Shown: positions 22,269 to 33,584 of the stretch, one piece after another
How the letters are laid out: the number at the start of each line of letters is the position of its first letter
Position numbering within the stretch: the first letter of the stretch is position 1
Assembly (NCBI RefSeq): GCF_902167145.1
Contig: NC_050099.1
Coordinates: forward strand, 241,378,588-241,442,587
DNA from: Zea mays
Taxonomy: Eukaryota; Streptophyta; Magnoliopsida; Poales; Poaceae
DNA: 64,000 nucleotides
Direction: 5' to 3'
Notes under the pieces: generated by a model
The model's input: only the letters and a program-made list of their open reading frames with translations
Database searches by the model: none
Told to the model about the DNA's origin: nothing
Program-made: the position numbers and the translations under genes

Positions 22269-25200
22269 TTAATCTAGGGAGAGACTTTTCTTCATTGTCT
22301 CATAAACAAGATAGGTAATGCTTGCAGCTGGCACCACTTTAAGAAGATTTGGTACAAGGCCTTTGTAAAATCCAGAAACTCCTTCACGACGCAGAGTTAT
22401 CCGGAAACAATCGGTCATCCCCCTATATGGATCCTCTGAATTGGCTGGCTGAGCTTGCATTCTGCAAACAACATTAATAGAAAGGAGCTTGCATTCTGCA
22501 GAGCTTCATGGCTGTACAAGCCTACATTGCTATCAATGAAATACTATCGTTTACCTTGTTCTGATGACTTGTAAAGGATAAACGCATGTCGCTCCTAGCG
22601 CTCCAGAGACTGTTCCGCAGCCCAGCTGTACTAAAGGGCCAGGATCTACATCATAAAATCATAACTTAGTAACACAGAAATATAACTAATAGGGTGGAAG
22701 TACCAATATATACTGGTAGAAATGTACCTTTGTCCACGAGGGCATATGTCCTGGACATTTCTTTCAGTGTTTCATAAACAGTAAGATCAATTCCAGCATA
22801 AGGGACCATGCCAAGCAATGATGGAACAAGGCCTCTGTAGAATGCTCGAGGACCTTCATGTGTCCATATATCCCTTGATAGTGCGCCAAGGCTAGGAATT
22901 CTGCCTCCCTCATAAGTCTGCAGACGAGTCTTCACCAAATCCATGGGATAAATCACTGTCTGTGCGATAGCACCAGCCAAACCCCCAGCCATGAGACGTC
23001 CAGAAGTACCAATGTCACCCTTATTTTCTCCTTTACTTTTCATTATGTATTCTTTAAGCATTTCATAGGTATAGAACCTTATAGCACTTTCTGGAGCAAC
23101 TTTTACCACATTCAGTCCATTCCCTCTAAAAAATCCCAGTAGACCACCTTCTCTCCATATACCCTTAACTACATCTACAACTGCAATACAGTTCGTTTGC
23201 ACTTGCATATTTACTTTGAGGCGATCAAGAGGTGCAGTTGCAGTGCGAGATGCTGCACCAGCGATGCCTCCTGCAATCAGATATTTGCTCGCACTTACAT
23301 GTTTGTTTATCCCTTCTGGTATAGCAGCCTGCTCACCGATATCTACAAGGCAGACTCTTTCCCAGTGATGATATATGTTTTCCATGGTTGCTTCATGAGG
23401 ATAAAGCAAAAGAAAATCTCTCCACTCCTCAAAAGTAATAATACCATCATTGTCCTTATCCACATGCTCAACAAATCTTGCAAGCTCTTCATCATCAATT
23501 TCTATACCTGCAAACATTAAACTGATATACTTGTAAGACATATCACAAAGACTAGATTTATCAGCCAGCTCCTTGGAACATAGCTATTTATGTTTCCTAT
23601 CAGTGTCAACAAATACAACACACTGCGTTATCCAAAGCTAAAACAAACTTCGCATACAAGGAACCACTTCGTATTTTTGGAATGGTGACTTAGACATCTA
23701 TTAAGATATCAAAACTGATTAAAACTATGAAATGCTGAAGCACATTGCAATGCTAAAATGGAAGCATTGCATGTTATGATTGGCATTCCAAGGACTAGTC
23801 CATATGTTGCTGGCATTTATTAAGTTGCATGCACCAACTTTTTTTCTCAGATGGGAAGGAGAACCGCGACATTTTATATATTAAGAAGAGAAGGTAACAA
23901 GGTCTAAAGAAGACCAAAAATACAAACAAACATGAGATTCCTTACGGAGGCCAGACACATGCATACATAAAAGGGTCCATTAGGAACAAAAAAACACCAC
24001 CAAAAACACCACCAACTGGTTCAACACAAAAGTTTAAGCTGGTGGAGAGAGATGGGCAATTCACTTCTATTCCAACACTCCCCTCGTCGAGGCCAAAAGT
24101 TTAAGCTAGTGGAAAGAGATGGACAATTCACTTCTATTCTAACACCCCCCCCCCTCACGCTGAGGCTCAGGCTCTCTCACGCCTCAGACGTAAAATAAAA
24201 GCAAGCAACAATTATTTTATATAATTGCGCTAACCAGGTTTTGAACTCGAGACATTTGGCTTTGATACCATATTAAGTTGCATGCAGCAATTAGTTCAAC
24301 TCAAAAGCTTAAGTTGATGGAGAGAGATGGACAATTCACTTGTACTCTAACCATATTGTATGATATCAACCTTCCCGTCAAGATCACAACTACATTTACC
24401 AGGTCACTCAAAAGCACTAATCTTCTTACAGCTGTCAGCAACAACCAGTTGTAGAATTTCCACATGGGAACTGCCTAAACTTATCCAAGTGAAACCTCCT
24501 TGGTGAAAAAAAAATACTGAACATCATAACCACCACCATAAATACTTACTCCAACTCTCTAACTCAACTCATGAAGCATTCATTGCCTTATACTTTCACT
24601 TTCCAAGGGAAAGGATATAGCTTCCACCACAAGTAACAACAAATAGAACTGAACTCAGTTTAACATAAAAGGACTTTCTCAAAGCTGACATTAGGAAATG
24701 TAGTAAAGAATTTCAATGTTAGGAAACCCCAAATTTTGCCACTCTGATATTTAAAGCCAGAGTAGAGTATTGACATAAATTGTTGACTTATTTTACCAAA
24801 AAAAGAAACTATCCCATGCAGTATGTCTCCATCAATACTTTGTGTTGCATCCTAATCACCAAATTTGGAAAAAGGGCCTTTATCTAGTTACCTATTCTAA
24901 GGAGCCCATGTCCCTATGGCATCACTAGAAGTCTAGAACCATCACAAAACTTGAGTGACCTTATTGATCAAAAGCAACCGACCAACTTGCTTGACGTATC
25001 CGTCAATATATCGAGCATTAAATTTTGTTACACCATTTGCCGAATTTGAACTCGGGGTACCTAGATTAGTCAGGGATACTGCAGCACAAACATGTAATGC
25101 ACTATTATTCAACTTTTCAAGAGTGGACAACTGGACACCCTAGCTTCCACCACTACAAGCATTCAAGCAACAAAGAACAGTGAAGTACTGAACTAAGCTT

Positions 25201-25937
25201 ATGGCATTATTCAGATAGGGAGTACATTTCTCATGACATCTCAAGGAACACTTAATTTTTTTTAGCTCAGGAAAACACTATTGTATTCACGGAGTCGCAC
25301 ATTCTCTCACTCAAACTCATTGGAGTATTCCACAGCACCCCAAAATCGAGCTATGCTAGAGGGGTCACTAAATGGAAAGAATAAGGCGAAGAGCGGTGGC
25401 ATTGCAGTTACCAGCCTTGACGAGCGCGTGCCAGAGCTCCTCGGGCAGGATACATCCGTTGTGTTCGACGTCGATGGCCTGGAAGATGCGGTAGAGCTCG
25501 AGCTCCTTGTCGTCCATGTACCTCCGGAAGTCGTCATAACCGACGCGGCCGTCGCGGTCCCGGTCGCAGGCCCGCAGCAGCGCGCGCGCGTAGTCCTCGG
25601 CCTCGGCGCCTGCTCCGCTGGTCTCCTCGGGGACGCGCAGCGCGATGAGACCGGCCGTGATCTGCGCGTGCTCGAGGTGGCCCTGCCCCGCGGCGTCGAA
25701 GAAGCCGAAGACGCCGCGGATCCGCGCTTCCCGTTCCGCCTCCGTCTCCCGCAGCGCCAGCAGCACGTGCTCCATCGTTGCCTCCGGCCCCGATGCACGC
25801 GCTGGGCCGCCACACCCTCTCGCTCCCCTAGCCGCTGCCACCGCCGCGGGCTGAGCCGTGGCGGCCGGAGAAGCCGCGGCAGTCGTCGCGGCTGCCGCTG
25901 GGCGGGGCTCCACCGCCTGCAACGCCGAGCCGGACAT
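22269..25937 (-). CDS. EF-hand mitochondrial ATP-Mg/Pi carrier (SCaMC/APC-like)
   Basis: Four coding exons, 25937-25412, 23507-22728, 22645-22555 and 22461-22269, all with GT-AG introns and matching phases (1, 1, 2), give 529 aa. The N-terminal half has four EF-hand loops at about 81-92 (imperfect), 125-136 ([12 protein letters not shown]), 156-167 and 192-203 ([12 protein letters not shown]). The C-terminal half has three mitochondrial-carrier repeats with signatures PLDRLK, PMDLVK and PLQVIR. Family role: calcium-regulated exchange of ATP-Mg for phosphate across the inner mitochondrial membrane. The start [10 protein letters not shown] is chosen because it begins the Ala-rich leader; M55 (MEHVLL) is the alternative. 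Intron 1 (1.9 kb) holds transposon debris. No lesion is seen, so it is probably functional. Confidence 0.93.
23823..24353 (-). mobile_element. SMART/TRIM-like mini LTR retrotransposon, compound
   Basis: On the minus strand, a 73-bp LTR (24353-24281) ending CTGCATGCA is followed by a tRNA-Met-type PBS, TGGTATCAAAGCC (about 24272-24260), a short internal region, a polypurine tract GAGGGGGGGGGG (24156-24145) and a second LTR copy starting TGTTAGAATAG at 24144. A second GAGGGGAG tract (24085-24078) and a third LTR copy from 24077 show a compound element. The third copy is split by a LINE tail and resumes at 23839-23823. It is non-coding and sits in intron 1 of the carrier gene, same strand. Confidence 0.75.
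23840..24009 (-). mobile_element. 5'-truncated LINE (L1-type) 3' end, 170 bp
   Basis: The minus strand reads into TTAATATATAAAATG, then GGTTCTCCTTCCCATCTGAG and a short poly(A), the wording typical of plant L1 tails. It is flanked by an 8-bp duplication caccaact (23832-23839 and 24010-24017) and interrupts an LTR copy of the SMART-like element. Confidence 0.75.
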
Positions 25938-26171
25938 GGCTCCGGCGGCGGCGGCGACGGCGGGGAAGGGGGGAGGCGCAAGCGAAGCGAGCCTGCTGCG
26001 GCCTGCGGTGACGGGCTGACGGCGGTGTTGAATATGCTCCACGCTGCCACGCAACCCTGAGCCTATGCGGAAAAAAAATTCTTTCCATGTGAGATTCAAA
26101 GAATCTATTTTATAATCTCTCGCATCCATTAACTAGTGGTCTATATAAAATATAATAAAAACAAATTATTA

Positions 26172-26284
26172 GGCTTAGTTTGGAAACCTTATTTTTCTAA
26201 GAGATTTTGATTTTCTCAAGGGAAATTAATTCATTTTCCCTTAAAAATAGAAATCCCTTAAAAATAGATTTTCCAAACTAGCCA
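26172..26284. mobile_element. Small Tourist-like MITE (113 bp)
   Basis: Inverted ends GGCTTAGTTTGGAAA and TTTCCAAACTAGCCA are flanked by TTA on both sides (26169-26171 and 26285-26287). A second family member lies at 52119-52232. It sits 0.2 kb upstream of the carrier start codon, in its likely promoter. Confidence 0.65.
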
Positions 26285-26287
26285 TTA

Positions 26288-27140
26288 AAGGATTAAGTTA
26301 CAAATTTTGATCTATTTTTGTGGCTCTCCAAGTGGTTGTCACACCCGGATTTAATGGATAAAGCCGGGTTTGTCTCACATGTGCGTCAAAGAAGAACATC
26401 ACATATAATGACAGAGTGTATAGAGATAAATGTCACAAATATCATAAATGTCATTATTACATAGCGGAAGTCTTACAAAAATAAATGGTTATAATAAAGC
26501 GAACTAAACATCATCCTTGGCGCCATAAAGCTGACTGAGAGACGTCACCTAGATCAACTCGTACTCCTCATTGTATGGCTCCTCCTAGACCACTTGTTCT
26601 TCTCCTGTGGGGGTTTATATATATCACAAGTGTGAGCTCACAAAAGATCATAGCTCAACAAGTTGTGGGGAATAATGTGCATGAACTTAGCAAAGGTGGG
26701 AGTTCATGTGAAGTGTAAGGCTAATCAACAGTAGGGGTTAAAGTTGAGCATTGCTTTTAATAAGTTAGTCAAATTTAATTAGCAGTTACTAAATGTAAGT
26801 AGATACCAAACCAGAGTAATAATATATCAAAATTAATAATAAACCACAATGTGGTGCAAATGGCAATTGAATTTAATTACATAAATTAATCATGCGAGAG
26901 TTCTAAGGTGCTCATGACTGCGAGCACGACTAGTATACCAATTTTACAATCTGCAGATATTGTACCCTGTACCCACAAGTCGTGCATCCCATGATGCCTG
27001 GGTTAGCTAGACCCTTAGACACTACCAAGGTGAATGGCTAGGGATCCACTATGAGGCCTTTACAAAGTTCCATTAGCTTAAGAAAACCCGATACAGTTTC
27101 TAGGAAGAGCAATGCAGGAATCCCCCGTCTGACCGCCGTC
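26288..27140. other. Older repeat-like DNA, left piece
   Basis: It starts near TTGTCACACCCGGATTTAATG, wording common in grass repeats. It continues at 33316-33579 and 40771-40813 after two later insertions are removed. No gene is seen. Confidence 0.45.
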
Positions 27141-27145
27141 ACAGC
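26932..27145 (+). repeat. Sirevirus left flank, copy 1 (214 bp)
   Basis: Flanking DNA that ends in the target duplication acagc. It is repeated without a visible difference at 31825-32038. Confidence 0.95.
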
Positions 27146-28469
27146 TGATAGTCGCCTAGAGGGGGGTGAATAGGGCGAAACTGAAATTTACAAATATAAA
27201 CACAACTACAAGCCGGGTTAGCGTTAGAAATAAGAACGAGTCCGAGAGAGGGCGTGAAAACAAATCGCAAGTGAATGATGAAGTGAGACACGTGGATTTG
27301 TTTTGCCGAGGTTCGGTTCTCTCAAACCTACACCCCGTTGAGGAGGCCACAAAGGCCGGGTCTCTTTCAACCCTTCCCTCTCTCAAACGGTCCCTCGGAC
27401 CGAATGAGCTTCTCTTCTCAAATCACTTGGGAATCAAAACTTCCTGCAAGGACCACCACACAATTGGTGTCTCTTGCCTCAATTACAAGTGAGTGTTTGA
27501 TCACAAGAAAGAATGCGAAAGAAAAGAAGCGATCCAGGCGCAAGAGCTCAAATGAACACAACAAATCACTCTCACTAAGGCTTTGTATGGAGTTGGGAGA
27601 GGATTTGATCTCTTTTGGTGTGCTTTGCAATGAATGCTAGCTCTTGTATAGTGGTTGGAAGCTGGAAAACTTGGATGCAATGAATGCCCCAACCATCAAA
27701 CATGACCGTTGGTGGAAGCTGACTGTCGTATGGTGCACCGGACAGTCCGGTGCACACCGGACATGTCCGGTGCGCCAGCCACGTCACCAATGCCGTTGGA
27801 TTCCGACCGTTGGAGCTTCTGTCTTCTGGGCCCGCCTGGATGTCCGGTGCACACCGGACATGTACTGTTCAATGTCCGGTGCGCCAGTATGGGCGTGCCT
27901 GACTTCTGCGCGCTTCTGGCGCGCATTGAATGCGCCTGCAGGTGACCGTTGGCGCGAAGTAGCCGTTGCTCTGCTGGTTCACCGGACAGTCCAGTGTACA
28001 CCGGACATGTCCGGTGAATTATAGCGGAGCAGCTGCTGCGTTTTCCCGAGGCTGGCGAGTTCCGGAGGCCGCTCTTCCTTGGAGCACCGGACACTGTCCG
28101 GTGTACACCGGACAGTCCGGTGAATTATAGCAGAGTGCCTCTGGAAATTCCCGAAGGCGGCAAGTTCGAGCGGGGGTCCTCTGGTGCACCGGACACTGTC
28201 CGGTGGTGCACCGGACACTGTCCGGTGGTGCACCGGGCACTGTCCGGTGTACACCGGACAGTCCGGTGCCCCCAGACCAGAGGTGCCTTCGGTTGCCCCT
28301 TTGCTCCTTTGTTGAATCCAATACTTGATCTTTTTATTGGCTAAGTGTGAACCTTTTACACCTGTATAATCTTATACACTAGAGCAAACTAGTTAGTCCA
28401 ATTATTTGTGTTGGGCAATTCAACCACCAAAATTATTTAGGAACTAGGTGTAAGCCTAATTCCCTTTCA
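27146..28469 (-). repeat. Sirevirus left LTR (3' LTR, 1324 bp)
   Basis: Compared with 32039-33310 it has a 24-bp deletion after 27686 that removes the TATA motif, and an extra cluster of CCGGACACTGTCCGG-type palindromes at 28186-28268. The polypurine tract on the minus strand (AAAAAGGGGGAG, near 28482-28471) adjoins it. Confidence 0.92.
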
Positions 28470-29287
28470 ACTCCCCCTTTTTGGTGATTGATGCCAACAC
28501 AAACCAAAGCAAGTATAGAAGTGCATAATTGAGCTAGTTTGCATAATGTAAGTGCAAAGGTTGCTTGGAATTGAGCCAATATAAATACTTACAAGATATG
28601 CATGGATCGTTTCTTTATTTTTGACATTTTGGACCACGCTTGCACCACATGTTTTGTTTTTGCAAACTCTTTTGTAAATCCTTTTCAAAGTTCTTTTGCA
28701 AATAGTCAAAGGTAAATGAATAAGATTCAGCAAAGCATTTTTAAGATTTGAAATTTTTTCCCCCTGTTTCAAATGCTTTTCCTTTGACTAAACGAAACTC
28801 CCCCTAAATGAGATCCTCCTCTTAGTGTTCAAGAGGGTTTTGGTATATCATTTTTGAAATACTACTTTCTCCCCCTTTTGAACACAATAAGATACCAATT
28901 GAAAATACTTTTTGAAAAACTAAGTTTTTGAAATTGGTGGTGGTGCGGTCCTTTTGCTTTGGGCTCATACTTTCTCCCCCTTTGGCATGAATCGCCAAAA
29001 ACGGAATCATTAGAGCCCTCGAAGTGCTTTCTTCCCCTTTGGTCATAAATAAATGAGTTAAGATTATACCAAAGACGAAGTCCTTTTGCTCTCTCCCCCA
29101 AAGATGGAGAGTGGCTCGGAGTGACGGCGAGGGATGAGTTACGGAGTGGAAGCCTTTGTCTTCGTCGAAGACTCCAATTCCCTTTCAATACACCTATGAC
29201 TTGGTTTGAAATGAACTTGAAAACACATTAGTCATAGCATATGAAAGAGACATGATCAAAGGTATACAGATGAGCTATGTGTGCAAT

Positions 29288-31822
29288 CTAGCAAAAGAAG
29301 TTGCGCGAATCAAGAATATTGAGCTCATGCCTAAGTTTGTTAAAAGATTGTTCATCAAGAGGCTTGGTAAAGATATCGGCTAATTGATCTTTAGTGTTAA
29401 TGTAAGAAATCTCGATATCTCCCTTTTGTTGGTGATCCCTTAAAAAGTGATACTGAATGGCTATGTGTTTAGTGCGGCTATGCTCGACGGGATTATCTGC
29501 CATTTTGATTGCACTCTCATTATCACATAGCAAAGGGACTTTGGTTAATTTGTAACCGTAGTCCCGCAGGGTTTGCCTCATCCAAAGCAATTGCGTGCAA
29601 CAATGGTCTGCGGCAATGTACTCGGCTTCGGCGGTGGAAAGAGCGACCGAATTTTGCTTCTTTGAAGCCCAAGACACCAAGGATCTTCCCAAGAACTGGC
29701 AAGTCCCCGATGTGCTCTTCCTATTGATTTTGCACCCCGCCCAATCGGCATCCGAATAACCAATCAAATCAAATGTGGATCCCCTAGGATACCAAAGCCC
29801 AAACTTAGGAGTATAAGCCAAATATCTCAAGATTCGTTTCACGGTCGTAAGGTGAGCTTCCTTAGGGTCGGCTTGGAATCTTGCACACATGCATACGGAA
29901 AGCATAATATCCGGTCGAGATGCACATAAATAGAGTAAAGAACCTATCATCGACCGGTATACCTTTTGATCCACGGACTTACCTCCCGTGTCGAGGTCGA
30001 GATGCCCATTGGTTCCCATGGGTGTCTTGATGGGCTTGGCATCCTTCATCCCAAACTTGTTTAGAATGTCTTGAGTGTACTTCGTTTGGCTAATGAAGGT
30101 GCCCTCTTGGAGTTGCTTCACTTGAAATCCCAAGAAGTACTTCAACTCCCCCATCATAGACATCTCGAACTTTTGTGTCATGATCCTACTAAATTCTTTA
30201 CATGTAGACTCGTTAGTAGACCCAAATATAATATCATCAACATAAATTTGGCATACGAACAAGTCATTTTCAAGAGTTTTAGTGAATAGAGTAGGATCGG
30301 CCTTTCCGACTTTGAAGCCATTAGCGATAAGGAAATCTCTAAGGCATTCATACCATGCTCTTGGGGCTTGCTTGAGCCCATAAAGCGCCTTAGAAAGTTT
30401 ATAGACATGGTTAGGGTACTCACTATCTTCAAAGCCGGGAGGTTGCTCAACATAGACCTCTTCCTTGATAGGTCCATTGAGGAAGGCACTTTTCACGTCC
30501 ATTTGATAAAGCTTAAAGCCATGGTAAGTAGCATAGGCCAATAATATGCGAATTGACTCAAGCCTAGCTACGGGTGCATAGGTTTCACCGAAATCCAAAC
30601 CTTCGACTTGGGAGTATCCCTTGGCCACAAGTCGAGCTTTGTTCCTTGTCACCACACCATGCTCATCTTGCTTGTTGCGGAAGACCCATTTGGTTCCTAC
30701 AACATTTTGGTTAGGACGTGGAACTAAATGCCATACCTCATTCCTAGTGAAGTTGTTGAGCTCCTCTTGCATCGCCACCACCCAATCCGAATCTTGGAGT
30801 GCTTCCTCTACCCTGTGTGGCTCAATAGAGGAAACAAAAGAATAATGCTCACAAAAATGTGCAATACGAGATCTAGTGGTTACCCCCTTATGAATATCGC
30901 CGAGGATGGTGTCGACGGGGTGATCTCGTTGGATTGCTTGGTGGACTCTTGGGTGTGGCGGTCTTTGTTCTTCATCCTCCTTGTCTTCCTTATTTGCATC
31001 TCCCCCTTGATCATTGCCATCATCTTGAGGTGACTCATTTGCTTAATCTTCTACTTCATCAACTTGAGCTTCATCCTCATTTTGAGTCGGTGGAGATGCT
31101 TGCGTGGAGGAGGATGGTTAATCTTGTGTATTTGGAGGCTCTTTGGATTCCTTAGGACACACATCCCCAATGGACATGTTCCTTAGCGCAATGCATGGAG
31201 CCTCTTCATCACCTATCTCATCAAGATCAACTTGCTCTACTTGAGAGCTGTTAGTCTCATCAAACACAACGTCACAAGAAACTTCAACTTGTCCAGTGGA
31301 CTTGTTAAAGACTCTATATGCCCTTGTGTTTAAATCATATCCTAGTAAAAAGCCTTCTACAGTCTTAGGAGCAAATTTAGATTTTCTACCTCTTTTAACA
31401 AGAATAAAGCATTTGCTACCAAAGACTCTAAAATATGAAATGTTGGGCTTTTTACCGGTTAGGAGTTCATACGATGTCTTCTTGAGGATTCGGTGTAGAT
31501 ACAACTGGTTGATGGCGTAGCAAGCGGTGTTGACCGCTTCCGCCCAAAACCGATCCGAAGTCTTGTACTCATCAAGCATGGTTCTAGCCATGTCCAATAG
31601 AGTTCGATTCTTCCTCTCCACCACACCATTTTGTTGAGGGGTGTAGGGAGAAGAGAACTCATGCTTGATGCCCTCCTCCTCAAGGAAGCCTTCAATTTGT
31701 GAGTTCTTGAACTCCGTTCCGTTGTCGCTTCTTATTTTCTCATTTTGAGCCCGTCTCAAGAATCCCTTTAAGTCTGCAGATATTGAGCCCGTCTCATTTT
31801 GAGCCCGTCTCAAGAATCCCTT
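29288..31822 (-). pseudogene. Sirevirus pol remnant (integrase C-half, RT, RNase H)
   Basis: 30781-29288 is an open 497-aa stretch with [43 protein letters not shown] and RNase H motifs ([16 protein letters not shown]), ending at [10 protein letters not shown]. Upstream, 31738-31118 holds the integrase core from RSDNGTEFKN through PYTPQQNGVVERKNRT, then a stop. A second stop lies in the linker to RT. The integrase start is replaced by duplicated scar sequence at 31739-31827. It is inactive. Confidence 0.92.
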
Positions 31823-31827
31823 TAAGT
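31739..31827 (-). repeat. Template-switch scar with local duplication
   Basis: A 34-bp integrase segment ending CCCTTTAAG occurs at 31739-31772 and again at 31794-31827. Between them is TCTGCAGATATT, which also occurs in the 214-bp flank (31841-31852 and about 26951). The flank copy begins at the second CCCTTTAAG with a 2-bp overlap. Confidence 0.85.
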
Positions 31828-32038
31828 ATACCAATTTTACAATCTGCAGATATTGTACCCTGTACCCACAAGTCGTGCATCCCATGATGCCTGGGTTAGC
31901 TAGACCCTTAGACACTACCAAGGTGAATGGCTAGGGATCCACTATGAGGCCTTTACAAAGTTCCATTAGCTTAAGAAAACCCGATACAGTTTCTAGGAAG
32001 AGCAATGCAGGAATCCCCCGTCTGACCGCCGTCACAGC
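31825..32038 (+). repeat. Sirevirus left flank, copy 2 (214 bp)
   Basis: It has the same length as 26932-27145 with no difference seen by eye. It lies where a PBS and gag should follow a 5' LTR. Confidence 0.95.
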
Positions 32039-33310
32039 TGATAGTCGCCTAGAGGGGGGTGAATAGGGCGAAACTGAAATTTACAAATATAAACACAACT
32101 ACAAGCCGGGTTAGCGTTAGAAATAAGAACGAGTCCGAGAGAGGGCGTGAAAACAAATCGCAAGTGAATGATGAAGTGAGACACGTGGATTTGTTTTGCC
32201 GAGGTTCGGTTCTCTCAAACCTACTCCCCGTTGAGGAGGCCACAAAGGCCGGGTCTCTTTCAACCCTTCCCTCTCTCAAACGGTCCCTCGAACCGAATGA
32301 GCTTCTCTTCTCAAATCACTTGGGAATCAAAACTTCCCGCAAGGACCACCACACAATTGGTGTCTCTTGCCTCAATTACAAGTGAGTGTTTGATCACAAG
32401 AAAGAATGCGAAAGAAAAGAAGCGATCCAAGCGCAAGAGCTCAAATGAACACAACAAATCACTCTCTCTAGTCACTAAGGCTTTGTATGGAGTTAGGAGA
32501 GGATTTGATCTCTTTTGGTGTGCTTTGCAATGAATGCTAGCTCTTGTATAGTGGTTGGAAGCTGGAAAACTTGGATGCAATGAATGGTGGGGTGGTTGGG
32601 GTATTTATAGCCCCAACCACCAAACATGACCGTTGGTGGAAGCTGACTGTCGTATGGTGCACCGGACAGTCCGGTGCGCCAGCCACGTCACCAATGCCGT
32701 TGGATTCCGACTGTTGGAGCTTCTGTCTTCTGGGCCCGCCTGGATGTCCGGTGCACACCGGACATGTACTGTTCAATGTCCGGTGCGCCAGTATGGGCAT
32801 GCCTGACTTCTGCGCGCTTCTGGCGCGCATTGAATGCGCCTGCAGGTGACCGTTGGCGCGAAGTAGTCGTTGCTCTGCTGGTTCACTGGACAGTCCGGTG
32901 TACACCGGACATGTCCGGTGAATTATAGCGGAGCAGCCGCTGCGTTTTCCCGAGGCTGGCGAGTTCCGGAGGCCGCTCTTCCTTGGAGCACCGGACACTG
33001 TCCGGTGTACACCGGACAGTCCGGTGAATTATAGCGGAGTGCCTCTGGAAATTCCCGAAGGCGGCAAGTTCGAGCGGGAGTCCTCTGGTGCACCGGACAC
33101 AGTCCGGTGCCCCCAGACCAGAGGTGCCTTCGGTTGCCCCTTTGCTCCTTTGTTGAATCCAATACTTGATCTTTTTATTGGCTAAGTGTGAACCTTTTAC
33201 ACCTGTATAATCTTATACACGAGAGCAAACTAGTTAGTCCAATTATTTGTGTTGGGCAATTCAACCACCAAAATTATTTAGGAACTAGGTGTAAGCCTAA
33301 TTCCCTTTCA
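32039..33310 (-). repeat. Sirevirus right LTR, solo-LTR structure (1272 bp)
   Basis: It is bordered by acagc on both sides (32034-32038 and 33311-33315). It keeps the TATA region (minus-strand TATAAATA at about 32608-32601) that the left LTR has lost. It has no PBS or internal sequence beside it. Confidence 0.92.
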
Positions 33311-33584
33311 ACAGCAAAATCAACCCGGGAACCTCCCTACACGCCTACTCCCCTACTGCCCTTGTCCCTATCGGGTAAGGTAGTCCTCCACTAGCTTTCT
33401 TAGTTAGTTAGCCAAGGGTGTCCCATTACACCCTTATGGTGGCACGTGTTTCTCAAGTTAAGCTCGATGTTCCAATTAACATAGGGGTCTTATCATGAAA
33501 AGGAATAGAACAGTAATAAAGAATGAACAAGTGTAATAGTTATCTGAATACCCAAAACCAAGTATAGTAATAGCAATGACTACA

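Larger units (their letters stand above)
27146..33310 (-). mobile_element. Rearranged Sirevirus (Ty1/copia), truncated copy plus solo LTR
   Basis: Left unit: LTR 27146-28469, then polypurine tract, RT/RNase H and half of integrase up to 31822. Gag, protease, the integrase N-terminus and the 5' LTR are missing. Right unit: a second copy of the 214-bp left flank including acagc, then an LTR 32039-33310 followed by acagc (33311-33315), i.e. a solo LTR with perfect target duplications. LTR ends are TGAAAGGG and CTATCA on the minus strand. The CACCGGAC/GTCCGGTG palindromes and several polypurine-like motifs fit the Sirevirus (Ji/Opie) group of maize. Confidence 0.92.

Noticed and set aside
24254..24273. 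tRNA-like fragment in the carrier intron
   Set aside because: It matches a tRNA-Met-complementary primer-binding site of the SMART-like element; no tRNA cloverleaf is present.
25281..26060. Plus-strand 259-codon and minus-strand 247-codon frames opposite or overlapping carrier exon 1
   Set aside because: They are GC-rich shadows of the EF-hand exon; only the 25937 frame has family motifs and matching splice phases.
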